64,000 bases of DNA from Desulfovibrio sp. An276. Lineage in GTDB: Bacteria > Desulfobacterota > Desulfovibrionia > Desulfovibrionales > Desulfovibrionaceae. Shown piece after piece: positions 51,632-59,856 of this stretch; position 1 is the first letter of the stretch; each line of letters begins with the position of its first letter. A model generated the notes under the pieces. That model worked only from the letters and a program-made list of their open reading frames with translations, searched no databases and was not told the origin of the DNA. Location: positions 1 through 64,000 of the forward strand of contig NZ_NFJC01000013.1 in assembly GCF_002159665.1 (NCBI RefSeq), written 5' to 3'. Position numbers and translations under genes: made by a program.

Positions 51632-52765
51632 CTAGTCGAGCGTCAGGCTGTAGTCGGTTTCCTCGTACTTTCCACCCTTGATGGTATAGATGGAGAGGGC
51701 AAGGCCGGAAGCGTCGCCGCTCTTGCTGAAGACAAGCTCGCCAACGGGAGTGGCGACCTTGCTGGTGTGCAGGGCTTCAATAACCTTGTCGGTGTCTGTG
51801 GTGCCGGCTACCTTTATGGCGTTCACAAGAGCCAGCATGGCACTGTAGGCATTGTAGTACACAGGACCGGGCTCGGCCTTGAAGGTGTCGATGTGTTCTT
51901 GGCGCGCTTCCTTGTAGATGGGCAGGAAGGAGGTGTCCTTGGGGTAGGCTGTGAACACGCCTTCGGCTGCCTGGCCTGCCATCTTCAGGAAGGCATCGTC
52001 CTTCAGACTGTCAGGGCCAATCATGGGAGTCTTCACGCGGGCTCTGCGCATCTGCTGGAGAAGCTTGGATGCCAGGGGCTGGTAGCCGCCAAAGACGATG
52101 ATGTCTGCCTTTGAGTGGCGCAGTTTGCGCACAATTGGGCTCAAATCCACTGCATCGGGAGTGACAGCCTCGAAAAGAACTGTCTTTGTTCCCGCGGCTT
52201 CCATAAGAACCTTGTTGGTGTCGCAAAAGCCCTTGCCGTAGTCGCCGTTGTCATGGACGTAGGCTATGTTCTTGGCCTTCAGACTTTCGAGCATGAAGCG
52301 GCTGCTCAGCTGCGCCAGAGCATCGTTCTTGGCAATGGTGCGGAAGAACATGGGGTTTTCGCCGCTTTCGGAAAGAGCCGGGGTGGTGGCTGTGGGAGAC
52401 ATGGCAATGATGTGGGCATCATTGTACAGGGGCAGGGAAGCCTTGGCAGGGCCGGAACAGATGGGGCCCATGACAGCCGCCACCTGATCGGAAATGAGCT
52501 TTGTAGCCACATTGGTGGCAAGCTCAGGCTTGCACTGATCGTCGCCTATGACAAGTTCGATCTGTTTGCCCAGTATTCCACCCTGGGCATTGACCTTGGC
52601 AGCCACAATCTTGGCTGCATTGAGGCCGGGCACTCCATAGCAGGCGAGATCACCGGTGTGGGCTCCGGCAACGCCTATTTTGATGGTTTCTGCTGCCTGA
52701 AGCGGAGCGCAAACGCCCAGGCTCAGAAGGGCCGCAGTCACGGCACCAATGAAGACGCGTTTCAT
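51632..52765 (-). CDS. Branched-chain amino acid-type ABC binding protein (cluster 2, copy B)
   Basis: This 377-residue protein has the same length as copy A, with most positions identical by eye, including ELVIGDDQCKPELATNVATK. The signal peptide is MKRVFIGAVTAALLSLG... to QAA. Differences sit in likely ligand-near regions (for example HICSG against PICSG). It looks like a tandem duplication with some divergence in specificity. Its own terminator separates it from copy A. Confidence 0.92.
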   Translation of the reverse strand: MKRVFIGAVTAALLSLGVCAPLQAAETIKIGVAGAHTGDLACYGVPGLNAAKIVAAKVNAQGGILGKQIELVIGDDQCKPELATNVATKLISDQVAAVMGPICSGPAKASLPLYNDAHIIAMSPTATTPALSESGENPMFFRTIAKNDALAQLSSRFMLESLKAKNIAYVHDNGDYGKGFCDTNKVLMEAAGTKTVLFEAVTPDAVDLSPIVRKLRHSKADIIVFGGYQPLASKLLQQMRRARVKTPMIGPDSLKDDAFLKMAGQAAEGVFTAYPKDTSFLPIYKEARQEHIDTFKAEPGPVYYNAYSAMLALVNAIKVAGTTDTDKVIEALHTSKVATPVGELVFSKSGDASGLALSIYTIKGGKYEETDYSLTLD

Positions 52766-53215
52766 GACATCCCTCCACAGAGGACGTGTTTTGCAAGGTT
52801 TTGTTGTATTTGGCTTGGCCTGATACGCAAAAGGTTGCGAAACCTATCGACAAAACCCGGTTCTGGCAAGCCCTGTGTCGTCTTGCAAGGAACGTCATTT
52901 GCGCAGAGCCCGAAAGTAGGGTAAGGATCCTCCATGGCGCCAACTTTTTGCCGTATTTTCGGGAAGGTCGGACTTTCTTCAACTTTTGGACGCCTGGTGT
53001 GCCCGCACCCTGTACGGGATGCGCTGTCGCAAGAGGCACATCCGCCTGGGTACTGGCGCAAACACCATTGGGGCAAGCGAAAACCGGCAAGGGGTTGAAG
53101 ACTCACTGCGCATGCGTACACATGCCTCAAAATGCGCAGGACACAGAACAAATCTGGAAAGGAGGAAGGCGCCTTTCCCCAGCATAAAGAGAGGGGAAAG
53201 GCGCCGGTATTGGGT
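52766..53215. other. Divergent intergenic region livJ copy B / tauA-like
   Basis: No gene is seen in these 450 bases between two divergent binding protein genes. It should hold both promoters. Its right end carries a structured leader (53160-53215) described separately. Confidence 0.45.
53160..53215 (+). promoter_or_regulatory. Leader with hairpin between Shine-Dalgarno and start
   Basis: AGGAGG at 53160-53165 lies 51 bases before the ATG, far too distant for direct use. Between them, GGCGCCTTTCCCC (53168-53180) pairs perfectly with GGGGAAAGGCGCC (53193-53205). Folding this 13-bp hairpin out leaves 2 plus 10 bases, a workable spacing. The same layout recurs at 54430-54479. Confidence 0.6.
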
Positions 53216-54286
53216 ATGAAACGTATTGCAAGTTTTGTGGCTGCCCTTGTGTGTCTTGTCCAGCTGGCCCTGCCCGTGCAGGCAGCGGATCTTGTGAAGG
53301 TTCCAACAGCATGGCTGGACGAACACGAAACATTCCTCATCTGGTACGCCAAGGAAAAGGGCTGGGACAAGGAAGCTGGTCTGGACATAGAGATGAAGCT
53401 CTTCAGCTCCGGTCCGGACATTCTGACTGCTCTCCCTGCAGGGGAGTGGGTTTTTGGAGCAGTGGGAGCGCTGCCTGCCATGCTGGGCAATCTGCGCCAC
53501 GGCATCAGCATCATTGCCTATGCCAACAATGAGGCTGAAGACTGCACGTCCGTTGTCGTGCGCGAGGACAGCTCCATTGCCAGGGTGAAGGGATGGAATA
53601 AGGACTATCCCGAAGTCTACGGCGATCCCGAAACCGTCAAGGGCAAGACCTTTCTGGTGACGACCCTTACCTCCTCGCACTACGCTTTGAGCAACTGGCT
53701 GAACGTTCTTGGGCTCAAGGACAGCGATGTCGTGATCAAGAACATGGATCAGGCTCAGGCTTTGGGCGCATTTGAGAACAATATCGGTGACGGTGTGGCC
53801 ATCTGGGCTCCCTATACCTTCATCATCAAGGAAAAGGGTGGCGTTGTCTTTGCCGGCGACATTGTCAAATGCAAGAAGTCCAACCCGATTGTTCTCATTG
53901 CCGACACAAAGTACGCAGAAGAGCATCCCGATGTGGTCGCCAAATTCCTTGGCGTCTACATGCGTGGCGTGGAAATGCTCAAGAAGACAACGCCAGAGGC
54001 GATTCTGGACGAATACCAGCGCTTCTATCTGGAATTTGTCGGCAAGCCCTACAACCGCAACCAGGCGCTCATGGATCTGAAGACACATCCTGTCTATTCG
54101 CTTGACGAGCAGCTAGCCATCTTTGACGACAGCAAGGGCCCGAGCCAGGCTCAGCTGCACCAGCAGGACGTGGCAGCCTTCTTCTCCAAGGTGGGACGCA
54201 TAAGCCCCGAAGAAGCCGCCAAGGTGCAGGATGGAACCTACGCCACAGGAAAGTATCTGAAGCTTCTCAAAGAGCAGCAAAAGTAG
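53216..54286 (+). CDS. Taurine/sulfonate-type ABC binding protein (copy 1)
   Basis: This 356-residue periplasmic protein of the TauA/SsuA/NMT1 superfamily has a signal peptide to about 22 (PVQA before ADLVK). VPTAWLDEHETFLIWYAKEKGW and TLTSSHYALSNWLNVLGL are shared with two paralogues at 57408 and 56219. It is most similar by eye to the 57408 gene. Ligand is not certain: taurine, alkanesulfonate, or another small anion or amide. It is transcribed apart from the transport genes and precedes the amidohydrolase gene. ATG 53216 gives a signal peptide at once; the longer frame from 53132 does not. Confidence 0.85.
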   Translation: MKRIASFVAALVCLVQLALPVQAADLVKVPTAWLDEHETFLIWYAKEKGWDKEAGLDIEMKLFSSGPDILTALPAGEWVFGAVGALPAMLGNLRHGISIIAYANNEAEDCTSVVVREDSSIARVKGWNKDYPEVYGDPETVKGKTFLVTTLTSSHYALSNWLNVLGLKDSDVVIKNMDQAQALGAFENNIGDGVAIWAPYTFIIKEKGGVVFAGDIVKCKKSNPIVLIADTKYAEEHPDVVAKFLGVYMRGVEMLKKTTPEAILDEYQRFYLEFVGKPYNRNQALMDLKTHPVYSLDEQLAIFDDSKGPSQAQLHQQDVAAFFSKVGRISPEEAAKVQDGTYATGKYLKLLKEQQK

Positions 54287-54360
54287 GGATCAGCAAAAGC
54301 AGGTATCGTCTGCGACTTTTGCCGATATGGGCTCTTTTTTGCCTGTGAACCTTTCTGTCT

Positions 54361-54406
54361 GGGTATCCGTCCTTTGGATGCTTGTGCATCCGGGGAATGG
54401 ATACCC
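54361..54406 (+). terminator. Terminator after binding protein copy 1
   Basis: GGGTATCC pairs with GGATACCC and GGATGC with GCATCC around TTGT, with wobble pairs joining the two stems; TGCTTTTTC follows. It lies only 24 bases before the leader of the amidohydrolase gene. Confidence 0.82.
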
Positions 54407-54429
54407 TGCTTTTTCTTGCATCATGGTAG

Positions 54430-54479
54430 AGGAGGAAGGCGCCTTTTCCCCTGCACGCGGGGGCTGCGCCTGATTTTGG
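54430..54479 (+). promoter_or_regulatory. Second Shine-Dalgarno/hairpin leader
   Basis: AGGAGG (54430-54435) is followed after AA by GGCGCCTTTTCCCC, nearly identical to the 53160 leader. GGCGC pairs with GCGCC (54466-54470) and CCCC with GGGG (54459-54462). Folding leaves 2 plus 9 bases between AGGAGG and the ATG at 54480. Confidence 0.6.
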
Positions 54480-56135
54480 ATGAAGACAGAACATGCGCCC
54501 GAAGCAGAACTCATCTTGCATGGAGGCCCCATTCTGACCATGGATGACCCCTCCATGGTTGAGGCCGTAGCAGTGGGTCAGGGCCGGATTCTTGCCGCAG
54601 GTTCCCTTGCCTCCGCGCTTTCATTTCGCACGCCTGCGACCCGTGTTGTGGATCTTTGCGGGAAAACCCTGCTTCCGGGATTTGTCGATGCCCACAGCCA
54701 CTTCATTGACACAAGCATACGTACAGCCTGGGTGGATCTGCGAAGTACCCCCTTGGGATCGGTCAAAAGCATCGAGGATATGGTTGAACTCCTCTCCTTG
54801 CGCGCCGAAGGGACCAGACCGGGAAAGTGGATCGTGGGCTGGGGCTACGACGACACCAATATTGCCGAACTTCGCCATCCCACAAGGCTGGATCTGGACA
54901 GAGCAAGCAGCAGCCACCCCATAGTGCTGCAGCACATCTCTGGGTGGGTGACCGCCTCCAATTCGCTGGCCCTTGCAAGGGCTGGTCTTGACAGCAGTGT
55001 CGAGGATACGGAGACCACGGTCTTCAGACGCATGGAGGACGGCTCTCTTTCGGGCGTCATAGAGGCAAGCATCTGCCCTGTGCTTTCAAAGGTTGCGCCT
55101 CCAGGCGACGAGGAGGTTATACAGAGCCTTGCCTGTGGCTCTGCCATGTATCTGGCAAAGGGCTGCACAACTGCGCAGGAAGGGTGGATAGCGGATCCAG
55201 TGTGGATAACCCAGGCCAGAAAGGCCCTTGAGCAGGGCTATCTCAGGGTGCGCCTTGTGCTCTATCCCCTGGCTCAGGGCACAAGCCTCGACAACTACCG
55301 AAAGCTCTTTCCCGTAGCACCTTCGGGAACAAGCCTCGACAAGGATATGAGACTCATCCTTGGCGCTTCCAAGCTGTCAGCGGATGGCTCCATCCAGGCA
55401 TACACTGGCTATCTTTTGCAACCCTATCACATTTGCCCGCAGGGAAAGGAAGCTTACAGAGGCTATCCCTCCAACGATCCTGCGTATCTTGCGTCCCGCA
55501 TAGAGAACCTGCATCGCATGGGAGTGCAGATTGCAGTGCACTGCAATGGCGACGCTGCCATAGACATGGCTCTGGACGCCCTTGAAAAGGCGCAGGCAGC
55601 GTACCCCCGCAGGGATGCCCGCCACATCATCATCCACAGCCAGATGGCCCGTGATGATCAGATAGAGCGCATGGCAAGACTCGGCATTGTCCCCTCCTTC
55701 TTTGCTGCGCACATCTACTACTGGGGAGACCGCCACTACCACATCTTCATGGGGCCAGAGCGTGCAAGGCGCATGAGTCCGGCAGGCTCGGCACTGCGCT
55801 GCGGTATTCCCTTTACCCTGCACAACGATACCTATGTGACACCCATAGCTCCTCTGGGGCTTGTCTGGGCAGCCGTGAACCGCACAAGCAGCGGGGGACT
55901 GGATCTGGGAAGAATGGAGCAGGGGATTCCTGTTCTGGAGGCCCTGAAGGCCGTGACCATACATGCCGCGCGCCAGGGTTTCGAGGAAGAGCGCAAGGGC
56001 AGCATAGCAAAAGGCAAGATGGCGGATCTCGTGGCCCTGGACAAAAATCCCTGTGACGTGGATCCCATGGAAATCAGGGACATCCGGGTGACAGCAACCC
56101 TGGTTGCCGGCAAGGTCGAATACGGTAGCCTGTAG
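54480..56135 (+). CDS. YtcJ-like amidohydrolase
   Basis: This 551-residue metal hydrolase of the amidohydrolase 3 family has the HxH pair in GFVDAHSHF (H72, H74), the HCNGDAAIDMALDAL motif, HIIIHSQMARDDQIERMARLG, and the closing KGSIAKGKMADLVALDKNP. It is probably cytoplasmic; no signal peptide is seen. Members hydrolyse amides, imides or N-formyl groups. Its place between taurine/sulfonate-type binding protein genes suggests that it cleaves the imported compound or a conjugate of it (for example an N-acyl amine); that is inference. Confidence 0.85.
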   Translation: MKTEHAPEAELILHGGPILTMDDPSMVEAVAVGQGRILAAGSLASALSFRTPATRVVDLCGKTLLPGFVDAHSHFIDTSIRTAWVDLRSTPLGSVKSIEDMVELLSLRAEGTRPGKWIVGWGYDDTNIAELRHPTRLDLDRASSSHPIVLQHISGWVTASNSLALARAGLDSSVEDTETTVFRRMEDGSLSGVIEASICPVLSKVAPPGDEEVIQSLACGSAMYLAKGCTTAQEGWIADPVWITQARKALEQGYLRVRLVLYPLAQGTSLDNYRKLFPVAPSGTSLDKDMRLILGASKLSADGSIQAYTGYLLQPYHICPQGKEAYRGYPSNDPAYLASRIENLHRMGVQIAVHCNGDAAIDMALDALEKAQAAYPRRDARHIIIHSQMARDDQIERMARLGIVPSFFAAHIYYWGDRHYHIFMGPERARRMSPAGSALRCGIPFTLHNDTYVTPIAPLGLVWAAVNRTSSGGLDLGRMEQGIPVLEALKAVTIHAARQGFEEERKGSIAKGKMADLVALDKNPCDVDPMEIRDIRVTATLVAGKVEYGSL

Positions 56136-56156
56136 GGCAGGGATGATGCAAAAGAA

Positions 56157-56186
56157 GGGGAGAAGGGTACATTGACCCTTCTCCCC
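56157..56186 (+). terminator. Bidirectional terminator
   Basis: GGGGAGAAGGGT pairs perfectly with ACCCTTCTCCCC. TGACCTTTTTT follows on the plus strand and TTCTTTTGC on the minus strand. It separates the convergent amidohydrolase and binding protein genes. Confidence 0.88.
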
Positions 56187-56218
56187 TGACCTTTTTTCTG
56201 CTTTGTTTGATGGCGCTC

Positions 56219-57310
56219 TTATTGTGCCTTGCCTGCCCTGGCCTCTTCTGCCGCAAGGCCGATATATTTGTTGGTTATATAGCCGCTTGCGTGAATCTTG
56301 TTCAGCTCCTGCCTTGTGATGCGTCCGGAATGTTCCAGAAATTCCGCAAGGTGGGTGAACCACTGCTGCACCCTGGAAGGCCCGTTGTTTGTGTCAAAGG
56401 CTGCCTCAAGATCAGTCAGTGTGTAGATGTTGTGGGCCGCAAGGTCACGCTTGGCAAGCTCTGCGGTGTATTCTGCTCCAGCCCAGTCCGTGTAGAAGCG
56501 CAAATACTCTTCCACAAGCTTGTCCATGGGCGTGTTCCGCATGTATTCTACGCCGCGCTGGTAGATCTGCAGGAATTTTGTCGTGATGTCGGGATGCTTT
56601 TCGGCATAGGTCTTGTTGGCAGCAAGGACGAGGGGAAGAGGGTGCCCTGTCCTGTGCGGTGTGGAAGCCACAAGCCAGCCACGGTTTTGTCCCACATAGG
56701 TGAGCGGAGCCCAGAGCACAACGGCATCGCCAATGCCGCAGTCGAAGGCAGCCAGTGCTGAAGCCTGCTCCATGTTCTTGATGGTCACATCCTTTTCCGT
56801 GAGTCCCAGTGCCGCAAGCCAGGTGGACAGGGCGTAGTGGGAAGAGGAAATGGTGGTAGTGAGTACGGTTATGCCCTTGACCGTCTCGGGGCTGCCCAGC
56901 ACGTTGGGGCATTCATTGTTGTAGCCCTTTGCCCTGGCAATGGGCGAGTCGGGACGAACAAGGACTGCGTTTGCCCTGGCCTCGTCGTTGCAAATGGCGA
57001 TGACGGACATGTCGTAGCGAAGCGCACCCAAAAGGGCAGGCACAGAGCCTACACCTGCATACACCCAGGATCCGGCCGGAAGCGTGTTTACAGCGTCCAT
57101 GCCGGAATTGAAATAGAGCATGCTAACGTCAAGGCCTGCTTCCCTGTCCCAGCCCTGCTCCTTGGCATACCAGATGGGGAAGGCCTCCTGTTCGCCCATC
57201 CAGGCTGTGGCCACTTTCTGCAGGGGAGCTGCCGAAACGGGTGCCTGGGTCATGAGAAGGGCGCTCAAGAGGAGGACTGACAGGCGACAAATCCATTGTT
57301 TCAGGGGCAT
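56219..57310 (-). CDS. Taurine/sulfonate-type ABC binding protein (copy 2)
   Basis: This 363-residue paralogue has a signal peptide to about residue 27 (VSA before APLQK). It shares ATAWMGEQEAFPIWYAKEQGWDREAGLD and TISSSHYALSTWLAALGL with copies 1 and 3 but is the most divergent of the three (VRPDSPIARAKGYNNECPNVLG). It is the last gene of the minus-strand ABC operon, 97 bases after copy 3, with a hairpin between. GGAGATATGAC precedes the ATG. It probably binds a related but different ligand. Confidence 0.85.
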   Translation of the reverse strand: MPLKQWICRLSVLLLSALLMTQAPVSAAPLQKVATAWMGEQEAFPIWYAKEQGWDREAGLDVSMLYFNSGMDAVNTLPAGSWVYAGVGSVPALLGALRYDMSVIAICNDEARANAVLVRPDSPIARAKGYNNECPNVLGSPETVKGITVLTTTISSSHYALSTWLAALGLTEKDVTIKNMEQASALAAFDCGIGDAVVLWAPLTYVGQNRGWLVASTPHRTGHPLPLVLAANKTYAEKHPDITTKFLQIYQRGVEYMRNTPMDKLVEEYLRFYTDWAGAEYTAELAKRDLAAHNIYTLTDLEAAFDTNNGPSRVQQWFTHLAEFLEHSGRITRQELNKIHASGYITNKYIGLAAEEARAGKAQ

Positions 57311-57334
57311 GTCATATCTCCTTGAAAGGCAGCA

Positions 57335-57376
57335 AAGGCGGGGCTCAAGCCGTACGTGCGGCTTTTGCCCCGCCTT
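57335..57376 (-). terminator. Hairpin between binding protein genes
   Basis: AAGGCGGGGC pairs with GCCCCGCCTT and an inner AAGCCG pairs with CGGCTT. On the minus strand only a weak T-run follows, so partial termination after copy 3 is likely. Confidence 0.65.
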
Positions 57377-57407
57377 GATGTTCAGTTGGCAGGACTTTTG
57401 TCCGGGA

Positions 57408-58490
57408 CTACTTGTAGCCGGGGATAGGGCCAGTGATGAGCTTCAGATACTTGCCTGTGGCATAGGTGCCGCTGCCAACCTTGGCCAGCTCGTCATTGTT
57501 GATGGAGCCGACGCTGTTGAAGAACTTTGCTATGGCTGCCTGCCACTGCTGGGCTGTGCTGGCTCCCTTGCTGTCGTCAAAGAGAGCAAGCTGCTGTTCG
57601 AGATTGAAGACAGGATGGGTCTTCATATCCGTGAGGCAGAGCTGCTTTGTGTAGTTCTTGCCGGCCCATTCCAGGAAGAAGCGCTGGTAGTCGGCGATGA
57701 GGTTTTCCAGGGGTTCCTTCTGCATCATGTTTACTGAGCGCAGATACACTCTGAGGAACTTTGCCACCACTTCGGGATTGGCTTCCGCATACTTCGTGTC
57801 GGCAATGAGAACGATGGGGTTGCCAACCTTGCACTTTTGCAGATCGCCTGCGATCTTCCAGCCCTTGGCTTCGCCTGCGTACATATGGGGAGCCCACAGG
57901 GCAACGCCGTCGCCAATGCTGTTGTCAAAGGCAGCGAGGGCCTGGGCCTGATCCATGTTCTTGATGGTCACGTCCGCGTCGGTCAGACCAAACACCTTGA
58001 GCCAGGAGCTCAGGGCATAGTGGGCGGAGGAAACGGTGGTGGTCAGGAATGTCTTGCCCTTGATGGTCTCGGGGCTGCCGTAGACTTCGGGGTAGTCCTT
58101 GTTCCAGCCCTTTACCTTGGCAATGGGGGAATCCGCGCGCACAAGCACGGCATTGGTCATGGATTCGTCGTTGCCGATGGCAATGACGCTGGTACTGTAG
58201 CGCAGATTGCCCATCATGGCAGGCACGCCACCCATGCCGGCAAAGACCCAGGATCCGGAAGGCAGGGCATTGAGGATGTCCATGCCGGAGCTGAAGTACT
58301 GGACGTCTATGTCGAGGCCTTCAGCCTTGTCCCAGCCCTTTTCCTTGGCGTACCAGATGAGGAAGGTCTCATGTTCGTCCATCCAGGCTGTGGGGAGTTT
58401 CACCAGATCGGCAGCCCTTGCGCCTGTTGCGGTAAAGGAGAAGCTGAACACGGCAATCAGGAGAACCATCAGGAGTCTTTTCATGCGCAT
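57408..58490 (-). CDS. Taurine/sulfonate-type ABC binding protein (copy 3)
   Basis: This 360-residue periplasmic binding protein has a signal peptide to about residue 26 (ARA before ADLVK). LPTAWMDEHETFLIWYAKEKGWDKAEGLD and NMDQAQALAAFDNSIGDGVALWAP are shared with the other copies. The ATG at 58490 has GGAGG five bases before it, better than 58502. It lies in the ABC operon directly after a small membrane protein gene and is probably the main receptor of the system. Confidence 0.88.
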   Translation of the reverse strand: MRMKRLLMVLLIAVFSFSFTATGARAADLVKLPTAWMDEHETFLIWYAKEKGWDKAEGLDIDVQYFSSGMDILNALPSGSWVFAGMGGVPAMMGNLRYSTSVIAIGNDESMTNAVLVRADSPIAKVKGWNKDYPEVYGSPETIKGKTFLTTTVSSAHYALSSWLKVFGLTDADVTIKNMDQAQALAAFDNSIGDGVALWAPHMYAGEAKGWKIAGDLQKCKVGNPIVLIADTKYAEANPEVVAKFLRVYLRSVNMMQKEPLENLIADYQRFFLEWAGKNYTKQLCLTDMKTHPVFNLEQQLALFDDSKGASTAQQWQAAIAKFFNSVGSINNDELAKVGSGTYATGKYLKLITGPIPGYK

Positions 58491-58556
58491 ACTAACCTCC
58501 ATGTTAGTCTGTGTCGTGCTGAGGAAAAAACCTCAATGCTGATTTGTGAGATTGTC

Positions 58557-58946
58557 TCAGGAAGCATTTTTTATATGGGAGACTGTCTTTTTTGCCTCTG
58601 GAACAAGGTGCCTTTTCCTGAGATACCTGTATCTTATTCGGAACGAAGCGTACTGTGTGAGACATCCTGCAAGGGCAAGAACAAAGGCAATACCGCTGTT
58701 CAGTCCCATGTAGAGCACAAGTATGGCAAGAATGCAGAGCACAAGACCAAGAACGCGCATCCAGAAGATTTTGCGGTACACTGCATCAAGCTCTTCGGGC
58801 GAGGCCTCATGGGGTGTATGCCCCTCCTCTGCCCGACAGGAGGCGGGGCCTTTTCCCATGCGGGAGGAAGCTATGTTCCTTGTCACTGTCCAGACAATGC
58901 AGGCTCCGAAAAAGCCGACCAGAAGAGCCATTGTGAGCGGATCCAT
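58557..58946 (-). CDS. Small membrane protein in sulfonate-type ABC operon
   Basis: This 129-residue protein has one helix at about 4-22 (LTMALLVGFFGACIVWTV), a hydrophilic loop with EEGHTPHEASPEELDAVYRKI, and two further helices around 64-98. The C-terminal end is basic (RIRYRYLRKRHL). GAGAGG precedes the ATG. Its place between the ATPase and the binding protein suggests an accessory of the importer. No family is recognised. Confidence 0.65.
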   Translation of the reverse strand: MDPLTMALLVGFFGACIVWTVTRNIASSRMGKGPASCRAEEGHTPHEASPEELDAVYRKIFWMRVLGLVLCILAILVLYMGLNSGIAFVLALAGCLTQYASFRIRYRYLRKRHLVPEAKKTVSHIKNAS

Positions 58947-58996
58947 GGAAGCCTCTCTGCCACGGTTCGTGTATCTTTGCCTCGGCCGAGAACAGG

Positions 58997-59764
58997 CTAG
59001 AGGACAAGTTCCGTGTTGTCCGTGATTTCCTTGCGCAGGCGAAGGAAATCCATGGCCGTGTGCTCGCGCGGACGGGGAAGAGCAATAGTGTATTCGGTCT
59101 TGATGGTGCCAGGGAGCTTTCCTTCCATGAGCACAATGCGGTCTCCGAGGTAGAGGGCTTCGTCGATGTTGTTGGTGACGAAGATGACGGTCCTCTTTTC
59201 CTGTTCCCAGATGCGGGCAGTTTCCTTTTGCATGAAAAGGCGAGTCTGGGCGTCAAGCTGACCAAAGGGCTCGTCCAGAAGCATGATGCTGGGAGTGTTG
59301 GCGTAGGCTCTGGCAATGCCGACACGCTGCTTCATGCCGCCGGAAAGCTGGTGGGGATAGTGCTTTTCGAAACCCGTGAGGCCCACAAGGTCTATGTAGT
59401 GCTGCGCTATTCTGTGGCGTTCCTCTGTCGGGATACCCCTGAGCTTCAGGCCAAGCTCCACGTTGTCACGCACGTTTTTCCAGGCAAAGAGCATGTAGCT
59501 CTGGAAGACAATGCCGCGATCTGGACCTGGGCCCTCTACTGGCTTGCCATCAAGGGTTATCTCGCCCGTGTCCGGCTCCTCCAGTCCCGCAAAGATTTTG
59601 AGCAGGGTGGATTTGCCGCTCTGACCAGGGCCCAGAATGACCAGAAACTCATTTTCGTACACGTCAATGGTGATGTCACGGATGACTGGCACTTCCTGGT
59701 TGCCCTTCTGTATAAAGGTCTTGCTCACATTGGAGCAGTGCAGTTTCAGTTTCATGTCGCTCAT
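58997..59764 (-). CDS. Taurine/nitrate/sulfonate-type ABC ATPase (B)
   Basis: This 255-residue ATPase of the TauB/SsuB group has Walker A GPGQSGKST, GIVFQSYMLFAWKNVRDNV at the Q-loop, signature LSGGMKQRVGIARA, Walker B IMLLDEPFGQLD, and VIFVTNNIDEAL, where the usual H-loop histidine position reads asparagine (TNN in place of THD). That H-to-N change is unusual and may lower activity. The operon contains a second ATPase at 61558, so the transporter may have unlike nucleotide sites. Confidence 0.9.
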   Translation of the reverse strand: MSDMKLKLHCSNVSKTFIQKGNQEVPVIRDITIDVYENEFLVILGPGQSGKSTLLKIFAGLEEPDTGEITLDGKPVEGPGPDRGIVFQSYMLFAWKNVRDNVELGLKLRGIPTEERHRIAQHYIDLVGLTGFEKHYPHQLSGGMKQRVGIARAYANTPSIMLLDEPFGQLDAQTRLFMQKETARIWEQEKRTVIFVTNNIDEALYLGDRIVLMEGKLPGTIKTEYTIALPRPREHTAMDFLRLRKEITDNTELVL

Positions 59765-59856
59765 GTTTTATCGGCGTCCGTTCTCCGGGTCTTGTGCGCC
59801 GCCTCCTGAGTATCCTGCGGGTTGTTGGTTGCAGATTGCCAATCCTGCTGCCAATC

